A DNA stretch of 64,000 nucleotides from Lobosporangium transversale (taxonomy: Eukaryota; Mortierellomycota; Mortierellomycetes; Mortierellales; Mortierellaceae), in contig NW_019028980.1 in the NCBI RefSeq assembly GCF_002105155.1, forward strand, positions 1,723,511 to 1,787,510, in the 5' to 3' direction. A model generated the notes under the pieces. It was not told the origin of the DNA. It saw only the letters and a list, made by a program, of their open reading frames with translations, and did not search any database. Of the stretch, positions 11,567 to 21,977 are shown piece after piece. The stretch's first letter is position 1. Every line of letters begins with the position of its first letter. The position numbers and the translations under genes were made by a program.

Positions 11567-11982
11567 CCCTGTGGGGCCTAATTAATAGGGCAGCCCATTT
11601 ATAAATTCTATTTCTAATAAATCTCATGACCTTGTGGGCCCCAGTTAATAAAAAAAAACCCTTGTGGGGCCTAATTATCAAATGCTAGGTAAGTGCGAGA
11701 GAACTTTAAGAATTTAGATCCTACATGACCTCGTGGGTCCTTGAGAATTTCTTCTTGTTATGCTTGTGAAGTAATTGGCCACAATATATATTTACATGTA
11801 TCAGTCAACATGTTATATCTATCAATTTAATCGTCATTGATAAATGGGTAAGCACAGTTATCTTTACACTTTAATGTTTAGAATCATTGATTATTTAACA
11901 ATAGGACCTTTCGAGCAGATCGAGGGTATGAGTATTTATAAGGATATATATAAAAGTGCCTGACTCAGGCGTTTCTGGTTTT
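11567..11982. other. Downstream flank of paraoxonase gene A
   Basis: It contains several GACC-TGTGGGGCC-like degenerate repeats. The part nearest the gene (about 11730-11982) matches the region after paraoxonase gene B (18321-18500) in inverted orientation, so it belongs to the duplicated segment. No gene is seen. Confidence 0.5.
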
Positions 11983-13446
11983 TTAAGCCCCCTTGGGAAG
12001 TGGACAACGGAAAAAACTTTGTGCAGTGAAAACTGTGCCAACCAACATGGTCTCATGTTTGCGGTCAATAGCTGCCACCGTGCTTGTCGAGATGAAATGT
12101 CCATCATCAGCTAGTACAGTTTCAATGAGATATTTAGGTGCGGTAGATGAAGTCTCTGGGTTCTTGTACATTCTTACGACTTTGGATGGCCCGATGATAG
12201 GTTTTCCGGGCTCAGGAGAGACCAAAACTATCTTGTAGGGCTGGACATGGCCCGCAACAAAGATATCACCAGACACAGGGTCATATGAAGGATTATCAAC
12301 GTAGAAGTCAAACTTGACAAACTCTTCTTGGCTAAGTGTGTGGTCTGCTTGAGGCTTGAGCACATGCATGCCAGCACCATGGCAGGCTGAGAGGAAGATA
12401 AGCGAATTGTCTTTGTTGCTAGTCATACCATTGGCACTTGCGACGCCTGTAAAGGCAACGAATGTCTTCTCAGGTGAATAGTAGATCACATTACTCCATT
12501 GGCGTCGAAGCAGCTCTTTTTTTTTTTGAGGAAAAAGAGAAGTATATATAACAGCAAAATTAGGAGAAACATTTTAACATTGCCAATGTTACTTAAAAAA
12601 AGAGGATAATTAGTCTACCTTCAACACGTCTTATGGGGCCAGTTAGATACTTATGGTCATTGGAAACATAAAATTCGCGAGGCCCCAATGCAACAATGTC
12701 ATTTGGAGTGCGAATGAGCTCATGCTGGATAGTCTCCTTGTACTGGACGGCCTTGTCACCAATAGAGTACTCGAGTACCTCAACGACGCTTCCGGTACGG
12801 CGATGGTTGATGGCAAAAATGGTGAGGTCTGTCGCAGATCGCTCATGGATCCCTAATCCATGGAACACACGATCAGCTCCCTCAGGAAAGCCAACCAAGT
12901 CCATTACTTGATGCTTTCCAGACTACACATTGAATCAGGAGAGGAGAATAGAAGAATAAAAAAAAATAGAAAAGAAAAAATAAGAGCATGTAAGCATAAA
13001 GATAAAGGATAAACTAAAATCTGCCATATGCAACAATAAATAGGGCTTACAGGGATGTCATAGATCACAAACACATCTTGGAAAGCATTCTCTGTCGAAG
13101 AATTAAATTTGTCAATAGGTGGATACCAGCCCTTTCGAGCCTCTGCGTTTCCACAGGTTGTAAACGCAAGACTAGAGGCATGATGGATATGAATGTCCTC
13201 ACAGGCTTCAAGACCTTCAAGAGGCTTGCAACCCTCTGTGTTGAATGGTTGTATGTCACCCAGGAGAACACCACTATCAACCACTAGGTCTTTGATTAAG
13301 TTGTAACTCAAGGCAGCAATGAGAACTATGACCAATAGGAGATCTCGGAAGAGAGTTTTGACACTGAATCCACCTGTGGCCTTTGGAGAGGTAGGCTTAG
13401 TGTGTGTTTGCGGAGTAGCCGAAGTCTTGGCGTTATTCTTGGCCAT
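11983..13446 (-). CDS. Paraoxonase/arylesterase family protein A, three exons
   Basis: Exons: 13446-13051, 12922-12619 and 12515-11983, giving 410 residues. The start is the MAKNNAK Met; an upstream in-frame Met at 13482 would add 12 residues. A hydrophobic segment at residues 35-50 is probably a membrane anchor. The rest is the six-bladed calcium-dependent paraoxonase fold. Candidate equivalents of the paraoxonase metal and active-site residues are E83 D84 (ACEDIHIHH), H153 (FHGLGIH), N206 D207 (TPNDIVA), N262 (SANGM) and D307 N308 (YVDNPSYDP). Family members hydrolyse lactones and aryl esters; the substrate here is unknown. It is intact and highly similar to gene B at 16860-18320, with identical exon lengths of 396, 304 and 533 bases. 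Confidence 0.92.
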
Positions 13447-14875
13447 TGTGTGGAGCAAAGTTGTTGTTTTTATTTCTTTCAAATGAAGATGAGATCTGAA
13501 TTGAGAAATGGAGGAATGAATGGGGTGCTATTTAAGCTGTAAAAATAAGCTACGCAGTTACGCGCCTCAGTATCGAAAAAAGTACTTAATAAATTTTGCA
13601 TTAATAATACCTATGAAACAACAGCCTTTCCTATTGTCTTAGAGTTGCCACCGAAGACGTGTTTTAAATCTTAGGCGTCCTTGCTTTCACAAAGAACGAA
13701 ATTATTAATCACAATAAGTTCTATGACCCTGGAAGGTCCTTATTATCAAAAAAAAAAAAAAAAAAAAAAAAAAGACAGGATTTGTAATCCTTATAATTCG
13801 TAAAGATCTCTTCTTTTCTCTGTACACCAGTGTTTTGTTAACAGCCCGCTGAAGTGCCCCTTGTTGAGATTTTTTATATTTTAAAGAAGATTTCAATTCA
13901 AACTTCCCTCCACTTTCTATTCAATAATCATTCAATTAGCAATATGGTTATCTGAGTGCAAGTTAATTGGAGGAAAACTTGAGTTGAAATCTTTAAGCCA
14001 ATAGTTATCTCTAAAATATAAGGAAACTCAACAAGGACACTTCATCAGGCTGTTAACAAAACATTGGTGTAATTGGGCGAGTTCGAGCGGACCTATAAAC
14101 AGTGATCTGCATTGGAAGAAGCGAAGCGGCTGTGATTTTGCAGACCAAGCACGCCTGCTTCAGTAGGGTTGTTTTATTTATCAGTCAGCTTGAGCGAGTG
14201 CTCTGCCATGCACAGCTACCTTAGACATCTCGAGTATCAATATAGGATGGAAAATACACACAAATGAGTTCTGGATATGTACATCTTAAAAAGAGATGCC
14301 TGCCAAAGTCATCCTTGATTGCTTCCTTCACGAAAAAAAAGTAGTGAAATGGCGTGCTTGCTGCAAATAGGGGAACAAGGTTTTCGTGCTACAGAAAACC
14401 AAACCAATTGAATGTCACAACAGCATTTTTTTCTTTTTTCATTGTCATCCGTTGACAAATGCTGTACTGTACATAAACAGGCTTATAGTAGTATATAATG
14501 TTCTTGATATGTCTTTGATAACAACTTCAATAAAACCCCATGGGTGTGGTTGTGGACCAATAACTTATCTCACTTACTTGACTGCCTTTGGTAATTAGGG
14601 ACACAAGGTCATGAGAGTTTACTAGAAATAGGGCTCTATTGCCCTATCATTAGGGGCGCGGGCAAAGCAGTTTTTAATCGACCACACATTGCCATACTAG
14701 CATTGTATAACATCCTATCTTTTTTTGATAACATCCCGTGACGTCATGCAGAATTCATTATTAATACTGTACATTATGTTCATAAGCCACGTTAGCATGA
14801 GTGGTAACCCTTGAGGCAATGCTCCTGGTGCCTGGACTATCTGTCTGCCCGCCTATCTAGTGTTTATCACACGCC

Positions 14876-14920
<45 letters not shown>

Positions 14921-14971
14921 CCCTAAACGAAATTTGCCATAAACTGATAAACTACACTAACACGCGGAACT

Positions 14972-15311
14972 GAATGTTTTACTTTTTTTTTCTACTTTTA
15001 CTTTAATCTCCTAGGGGACTTGCCGCATCATCATGGATGTTGACTGCATGATACCCTTTGACTTTGGTAGAAGAGCTGCAACTAGGAGAATATGATCTTG
15101 TATTGTTATTGTAGTATTGGTAAGAAAAGTATACCTAGCCATTTGCTCAGTTCTAGAAGTGAAAATCGGAAAAATCAATCTTTTTGCTTTCTATTAGCTA
15201 TGACCCGCTTGTATAAAAGCTCATGCTCCATAGATGCTTCAATGCATGTACTGTAGAGTAAGCTTTCTTCTTGAGGCAGATATAGAAAGCAAGAGCCGTT
15301 AAAAACCATGG
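14972..15311 (+). repeat. Left arm of a 340-bp inverted repeat
   Basis: This arm matches the reverse complement of 15711-16049 almost base for base. Shared landmarks are GAATGTTTTAC at the outer edge, GGACTTGCCGCATCATCATG, and AAGCTTTCTTCTTGAG near the inner edge. Few mismatches are seen. The loop is about 400 bp. No open frame spans it. Confidence 0.9.
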
Positions 15312-15710
15312 ATATCGACAGCGGCGACCCAGCTTTATGATCTAAGTATCAGATTTTGTAGGAGACATGGTGCTGAGCTACATACTTAAATTTCAGGTCA
15401 TCAACTTTCCACCTGAAGCCAATATCAAGTTAAGAGATATCGTTCCTATTGAGTTGACTATAGTATCATAGGGAAGTACAGGTATTTTACAGTTGTCGCT
15501 TCGCTTAGCGTCATTGTAATAGGTAGTGAAGGCAAAAAGTGATTTATTAAACTATAATATTATTATTATAAGCCTTTTTAAAGACTTAAGACTATATATG
15601 TACTTTGATAATCATAGTATTCGATAGTTCGGGATCTGAAGTACCTTTCGCAAGCAGGGAATTGCTGGTTAGTATGCCAAATGAAGAATAAAATGCAAAA
15701 CATTTTCCAT

Positions 15711-16049
15711 ATGGTTTTTAGTGACTCTTGCTTTCCATATCTGTCTCAAGAAGAAAGCTTACTCTACAGTACATGCATTGAAGCATCTATGGAGCATGAG
15801 CTTTTATACAAGCGGGTCATAGCTAATAGAAAGCAAAAAGATTGATTTTTCCGATTTTCACTTCTAGAACTGAGCAAATGGCTAGGTATACTTTTCTTAC
15901 CAATACTACAATAACAATACAAGATCATATTCTCCTAGTTGCAGCTCTTCTACCAAAGTCAAAGGGTATCATGCAGTCAACATCCATGATGATGCGGCAA
16001 GTCCCCTAGAAGATTAAAGTAAAGTAGAAAAAAAAAAGTAAAACATTCA
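15711..16049 (-). repeat. Right arm of the 340-bp inverted repeat
   Basis: Reverse complement of 14972-15311. A folded single strand would form a stem of roughly 340 bp. Confidence 0.9.
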
Positions 16050-16099
16050 TCCAGTTTTGCATGTTAATGTACGACGGCAAAATTATTTTTAAGGACATC

Positions 16100-16400
16100 T
16101 AAGCAAGGACGAATGTAAAGCATAATGGAAGGAAAGAAAAAAAGAGAGACGAAGACCTTAGTCACAGTCATGGCAGTGAAGTATTGCCACCATTTTGTAG
16201 TTGTAGAGAGCATGAAACCAAACTGTGCGAAAGGTTCTCCATAAGTGCAAGATACATGTGTCAGATTGAAAGGTAATTTTCTTTATTAACAACCCGAGTT
16301 GTCAAATTACAAAAAAGATCAGAGTTGCCAAATAAGCTTGCGTGGTTGCTAAATCGAGGGGGACTGTTAAATATATTCTCCCGTACGGCAATGGATGCGC
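16100..16400. repeat. Degenerate copy of the 10825-11550 element interior
   Basis: Bases 16130-16385 share long blocks with 11255-11525 in the same orientation, for example AAAGAGAGAC, CACAGTCATG, TTGCCACCATTTT and CTCCATAAGT. The terminal modules have decayed (AACAACCCGAGTTGTCAAAT). Confidence 0.65.
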
Positions 16401-16859
16401 ATCATAGATAATAAATCCCGTCCTTGTTATCAAAAAAAAAAAAAAAAAAAAAAAACGGTAATAGATGTGCACTGTCCAGGAGAGCAGCCCATCTATAGAC
16501 TCCAGTACTTATAAGTCCACTCGGGCTCGTGAGTCCCTGTTACAAAGAAAAGGAAATGTTGATTGATTACCATTATGGCTATGGCTATGATCTTTGCGAA
16601 TCATTGACAGTAAGGACCCCCTAATTTAAAAACGCGTCTTTAGTGACAACAGAATATAAAAAGTCAGGGATATTGAATGGTTGTTGTTTCACCGAAATTA
16701 AAGCAAAACTTACTAAACACTAAACTTTCTTTTTTAATACTGAGGCGAAACTTTATTTTGTAGTTAAATAGCGCCCCATTCAATTTCATTTCATCCATTC
16801 CTCCATCCAGATCTCATCTTCATTTGAAAGAAATAAAAACAACAACTTTGCTCCACATA

Positions 16860-18320
16860 ATGGCCAAGAATAACGCCAAGACTTCGGCTACTCCGCAAAC
16901 ACACACTAAGCCTACCTCTCCAAAGGCCACAGGTGGATTCAGTGTCAAAACTCTCTTCCGAGATGTCGCATTGGTCACAATTCTCACTTCTGCCTTGAGC
17001 TACAACTTTATCAAAGACCTAGTGGTTGATAGTGGTGTTCTCCTGGGTGACATACAACCATTCAACACAGAGGGTTGCAAGCCTCTTGAAGGTCTTGAAG
17101 CCTGTGAGGACATTCATATCCATCATGCCTCTAGTCTTGCGTTTACAGCCTGTGGAAACGCAGAGGCTCGAAAGGGCTGGTATCCACCTATTCACAAGCT
17201 CAATACTTCGACAGAGAATGCTTTCCAAGATGTGTTTGTGATCTATGACATCCCTGTAAGCCCTATTTATTGTTGCATATGGCAGATTTTAGTTTATCCT
17301 TTATCTTTATGCTTACATGCTCTTATTTTTTCTTTTCTATTTTTTTTTATTCTTCTATTCTCCTCTCCTGATTCAATGTGTAGTCTGGAAAGCATCAAGT
17401 AATGGACTTGGTTGGCTTTCCTGAGGGAGCTGATCGTGTGTTCCATGGATTAGGGATCCATGAGCGATCTGCGACAGACCTCACCATTTTTGCCATCAAC
17501 CATCGCCGTACCGGAAGCGTCGTTGAGGTACTCGAGTACTCTATTGGTGACAAGGCCGTCCAGTACAAGGAGACTATCCAGCATGAGCTCATTCGCACTC
17601 CAAATGACATTGTTGCATTGGGGCCTCGCGAATTTTATGTTTCCAATGACCATAAGCATCTAGATGGCCCCCAGAGAGTTGCTGAAGGTAAATTAGTTTT
17701 TTTTTTTTTTTTTTTTTTAAGTAACAATGACAATGTTCCTAATCTTACTGTTACATATACTTCTCTTTTTCCTCAAAAAAAAAAAAGAGCTGCTTCGACG
17801 CCAATGGAGTAATGTGATCTACTATTCACCTGAGAAGACATTCGTTGCCTTTACAGGCGTCGCAAGTGCCAATGGTATGACTAGCAACAAAGACAATTCG
17901 CTTATCTTCCTCTCAGCCTGCCATGGTGCTGGCATGCATGTGCTCAAGCCTCAAGCAGACCACACACTTAGCCAAGAAGAGTTTGTCAAGTTTGACTTCT
18001 ACGTTGATAATCCTTCATATGATCCTGTGTCTGGTGATATCTTTGTTGCGGGCCATGTCCAACCCTACAGGATGGTTTCGAGCCTTGGCGTGCATGGGAA
18101 ACCCATCATCGGGCCATCCAAAGTCGTAAGAATGTACAAGAACCCAGAGATTTCATCTACCGCACCTAAATATCTCATTGAAACTGTATTAGCTGATGAT
18201 GGACATTTCATCTCGACAAGCACGGTGGCAGCTATTGACCGCAAACATGAGGTCATGTTGATTGGTACAGTCTTCTCTGCACAGGGCTTTTTCCGTTGTC
18301 CACTTCCCAAGGGGGCTTAA
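16860..18320 (+). CDS. Paraoxonase/arylesterase family protein B, three exons
   Basis: Exons: 16860-17255, 17384-17687 and 17788-18320, giving 410 residues. It is the inverted twin of gene A with the same anchor segment and candidate catalytic residues. Differences cluster in three places: the anchor (VALVTILTSALSYNFIKDL), the end of exon 2 (HLDGPQRVAEG versus YLTGPIRRVEG in A), and a short stretch in exon 3 (YRMVSSLGVHG versus YKIVLVSPEPG). The second intron starts with a T run of about 20 and ends in a run of 12 A directly before the AG acceptor. The gene is intact. Both copies may be active, and the changed loop could alter substrate range; that is inference. Confidence 0.92.
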
Positions 18321-18847
18321 AAAGTAGAAATCTCTGAGTTATATCTATCTTTATAAAAACTCATATTCGTACTTCAATCTGCTTGAAAGGTCCTATTGTT
18401 AAATATTCAATGCCCTTAAACATAAAGTCCAAAGATAACATACATCAATGATAATTAGATTGGTAATATGTTGACATCTTGATTAAGAGGACCCACGAGT
18501 TGACATATATAATAATAACCTCATATGGATTTTCCACTACTGTCACAATTTTTTTTTTGACAACAAGGAGGTCATGTTCCACTACTCCCTTTGGTATCAT
18601 CTCGGGAAATTTTTAGCCGGTCAGTGAGTCACGTGAAGAAAATCAAAATTCATACACTTATGGAATTTTATTATTTCTTTAAATAGTTGTCAATGAAAAA
18701 TTACTGCTTAAGGACTGGGGGCTATACTGAATACCAGTAAGAGCCGTAATAAGACGTAAATATATAGAACACACTGAAGTGTTATACCAAGATAAAGGTC
18801 TTTATTAGTTTATGATACAATGCTATACAAGTAACTAGTGCTGAGGT
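18321..18847. other. Downstream flank of paraoxonase B
   Basis: The first 180 bp or so match the flank of gene A inverted. A 35-bp micro-insertion lies at 18542-18576, flanked by TTCCACTACT. The region ends with the first copy of an 18-base direct repeat (18830-18847). No gene is seen. Confidence 0.6.
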
Positions 18848-20651
18848 TTTTTTTTTTTTAGAAAAAAGATATTTGCACGGGCCCGTACACCTCTTATTTG
18901 CACGGGGGCCGTACAAATATTTAAAAGATCTATTTGCACTGCCCCGTACACACCTTATTTACACCGCTCCCCCCGTGCAAATAAAAAAAAGTTATTTGCA
19001 CGGGGGTCTTTTTTTTTATTTGTACGGGGTCTTTATTTTAGCCCTAAACACCATAACCAGGAAGCCTTCCATGACACAGGCTTAGATCTAGAGCCGCTGC
19101 CTAAGCATCAAATACTGACCAGAATATCTTATCAAGTTCGTATGTAGCTCAGAGTAGATGTTGGCATTCTTTATGCGACTGGGACTAAATACAGAATTAC
19201 AAATGATTTATCTATAGTTGAAATATACTATGCAGCTTTACTTTGCACTTTTGTTGGTTGCATTGTTATGGTTCCCCGATGCTTAACGCGTGCATACATC
19301 TTAGGTATTTCCGTACACTATTAAGCACACAACGATGAATTCAGTTATTAGGAATCTCTAACGTGTAGTTTGTGTCGGTAGATGTACAAACAATCATACA
19401 ATCATACTCATTTCTACGATGTATAGCGTGCCGTGTTACTACCTACTCTCTTTCTTTTCCCTTTCTGTTTATCAAATTCATCAAAATACAATGGGTAGAC
19501 CTCAGCTTATTTTGTGGAATATCTATCTTCTTACCCGATATTACTTGTCTTTTGATAGTTGGTGACAGTTCGCACTCAAAACCGAACGTGCACAATCACC
19601 TATATCTCTATATCTTAGTGGCTAAAATACTTTAATAGCATAACCGTGACTAATAGTGATAGAAAAGAGACATAAATATTCTTTTCTGTTATTGAAATAT
19701 GCCAGGGTCATAATAAGTAGCGAGAACGAAAGAAAGGTGTCTTTATTATGATCCAGGGATCTTCGTTAAATAAAAAGGGTAAAAACCTTAGCTATAGTAA
19801 AAACCCATATAAATGACTGCTAATCGCAATAATCCTTAGTTTTGTCTCATTACATTCCAAGTTTATTATCATAGCCAACTTACCTTGGTTCGTCTTTAGC
19901 ACGCAGTATTGCATACTCAGCACATGTAGATGCTCACTGCGTCTAAAGGACCAGCTTCATATTGTACAATCACTTGAAATGGTAATGAAGAGAAGCACTG
20001 TCTTCAATCTTATTTCTTGCCGTTTTCCCTCAGCCTGTACTGCCCAAAAACTTCAGTGATTATCCACATTGCCTCATTAATAAAAGGGTAAATTTATTGA
20101 ACTTTAGCTCCATATTACATACATAGTAAGTTATATCAGTTAGGTTAAAACAGTGCACCAACTAAGAAGGAGGACAAAGAGAGGGTTCTTGTCTGCCCCA
20201 CGTGAGTGGTAATTTAAATCATCGTATACGCTATATGGGTCTAATGGTAGTATTTTTGTATGTCACAAATGAGCTGTTTGGCAGCTCCCACGGCGCTGCA
20301 ACTTCCACCAGTAGACCCCTCTCTACTCTAGACTCACCTCCACTTATTTATATAAAGCCAGAATCATGTAGTCTGTAGGATACACGTTGCTGCTTGTAGA
20401 TGAAAAAGAGACCCCGTGCAAATAACTTTTTTTTATTTGTACGGGGGGAGCAGTGTAAATAGAGGTACGGGGCAGTGCAAATAATTTTTTTTATAAGTAA
20501 AAATTTATTTGCACGGGGGCCGTACAAATAAGAGGTTTTTTTTTTTTTTTTTTTTTTTTTTGATAACAAGGACCCTCAGGGGGGCCGTACAAATAAGGGG
20601 TGTACGGGCCCGTGCAAATAACTTCATCCTTTTTTTTATAACAACCCTCAC
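18848..20651. mobile_element. Composite insertion: fold-back element copy A inside a poly(T) tract
   Basis: The 18-base sequence AGTAACTAGTGCTGAGGT flanks this block at 18830-18847 and 20652-20669. The left edge is a T run. Next come modules of the TATTTGCACGGG...CCCGTACAAATA type (18871-19030), an AT-rich interior of about 1.3 kb without a gene, inverted modules at 20400-20625, and finally a T run plus ATAACAACCCTCAC. The interior is about 80-90% similar by eye to 22110-23190. A second poly(T) insertion at 20533-20579 has its own 18-base duplication. The interior frame at 19372-19635 is not recognisable. Confidence 0.7.
20515..20597 (-). mobile_element. Micro-retroposon with 18-base target duplication
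   Basis: GGGGGCCGTACAAATAAG is present at 20515-20532 and again at 20580-20597. Between them lie 47 bases: AGG, a T run of about 28, GATAACAAGGACCCTCAG. Read on the minus strand, it is a short sequence ending CCTTGTTATC followed by a poly(A) tail. Confidence 0.75.
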
Positions 20652-20967
20652 AGTAACTAGTGCTGAGGTGAATGAGGCTGCATACCTGAAGTGATATATC
20701 AAGATAAGGTAAGGAACACTTCAGGGAAGGGGGTTGCCCTGACAAGTATACTACTCAGCCATTGGGCTGCTTCACTTTATGTGCCTTAACCAGGACTCGA
20801 ACCCAGCCCCTGGGCTAGACAGGGGGTGCCCTGACGAGACGGGGTGGGTTTGAGAGTACCGCTATAGGTATACCTCTGGCTCTGCCTACCAAGACGTCAC
20901 TTATTATTGATGTGGCTTAAGTAATCTCTATTTAGAATATTTAATTGCAACCCTCACAACAAGAAAT

Positions 20968-21039
20968 TCTTTGGTAGTATAGTGGTCAGTATCTCCGCCT
21001 GTCACGCGGAAGACCCGGGTTCAATTCCCGGCCAAAGAG
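20968..21039 (+). tRNA. tD(GUC): tRNA-Asp (GUC), second copy
   Basis: It is identical over its 72 bases to the copy at 10629-10700. The same AACAAGAAAT precedes the 5' end in both, and CTT follows both 3' ends. A T5 run a few bases downstream (ACTTTTTG) can serve as Pol III terminator. It sits between two fold-back elements. Confidence 0.96.
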
Positions 21040-21198
21040 CTTACTTTTTGCCTCCCTATTAGGCCTTGGGGAAGCAGTGAGAATAAGGTGTGGTGTGTGG
21101 GCCGTGCAAATAGTTTTTAGACATTTATACGGGGGAGAATTCTCTGTATTCCGTTGCAACATATCAAATCGACAAGAGATGACCCCTGTTTTTTGAAA

Positions 21199-21785
21199 GG
21201 ATTAATCTATTTGGCAGCCCAGTTGCCAAACATTATTTGGCAGCCCATACCAAATATAGTAATTTTTGCCTCTATTTGGCAGCCTACTTCTGGGGGCTGC
21301 CACTTAACTTCGCACTCTTGGGTGGCAGCTGGGCTGCCAAATACATTACTTTTTTTTTTTTTTTTTTTTTTTTTATAACAGTGTCATAACATCAATGGTA
21401 AAACAGGCAGCGTTCTGTGGATACATTGCCTTGCACAGCTAATGCCGCCGGAGGTACTAAGGGCAGCGGCGATGACATCTTCACAAAACAGCCTTCAATG
21501 TACACGGTTAGGGAATGATTTATTGAAGACGTCTAGGTAGCAGGTGAGACGCGTTTGCTCCGAGCGAAAACCTCTCATAGGCATTGATCTCCAAATGGCA
21601 CCTCCAAAACTGTATGAGCGACCTACTTGAAAAAAAAAAAAAAAAAAAAAAAATAAATAGTTAGAGGCCAAATAGCCCTGGGTAGGCTGCCAAGTAAATA
21701 ATGAATGTTATTTGGCAACTGGGCTGCCAAAGAGAGTCTTGAAAGTTGATTATATTTGGCAATGGGCTGCCAAATAGATTAATCC
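21199..21785. mobile_element. Fold-back element with TATTTGGCAGCCC modules (587 bp)
   Basis: The ends are inverted copies beginning GGATTAATCTATTTGGCAGC (23 bp perfect). Inner TATTTGGCAGCCC modules occur at both sides (21225-21340 and 21680-21760). A 9-base direct repeat, TTTTTGAAA, flanks it exactly (21190-21198 and 21786-21794). It contains a T run, an A run and no coding region. The 9-base duplication suits a Mutator-like superfamily; that is inference. Confidence 0.8.
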
Positions 21786-21977
21786 TTTTTGAAATAAGAG
21801 TTACCTTTTGACGATTATTTTCCCCTGAGAAGTGTCTGCTTTTTCTCGATTGGTGTCTACTTTTTTTCCATTGGTATGTCCCCCTTCCTATCCTGGCTAT
21901 ATATATTTTTTCTCGACAAGTCCCTTCCTGATCTCCAACAGCAGTAATGACAGTAAATCACAAACCAATTTAATAAG

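Larger units (their letters stand above)
13447..16859. other. Spacer between the divergent paraoxonase genes
   Basis: This spacer of 3.4 kb holds the shared upstream regions of both genes (about 100 bp next to each start), a large inverted repeat (14972-16049), a degenerate fold-back element fragment near 16100-16400, and several poly(A)-tailed micro-insertions (13735, 14715, 16402). A T12-A28 junction lies at about 14877-14916. No convincing coding region is present. Confidence 0.6.

Noticed and set aside
18848-20651. A single LINE-like insertion with an 18-base duplication
   Set aside because: The poly(T) on the left and the T run plus ATAACAACCCTCAC on the right fit better as two halves of one micro-retroposon split by the fold-back element, and the block has inverted modules at both ends and no reverse transcriptase.
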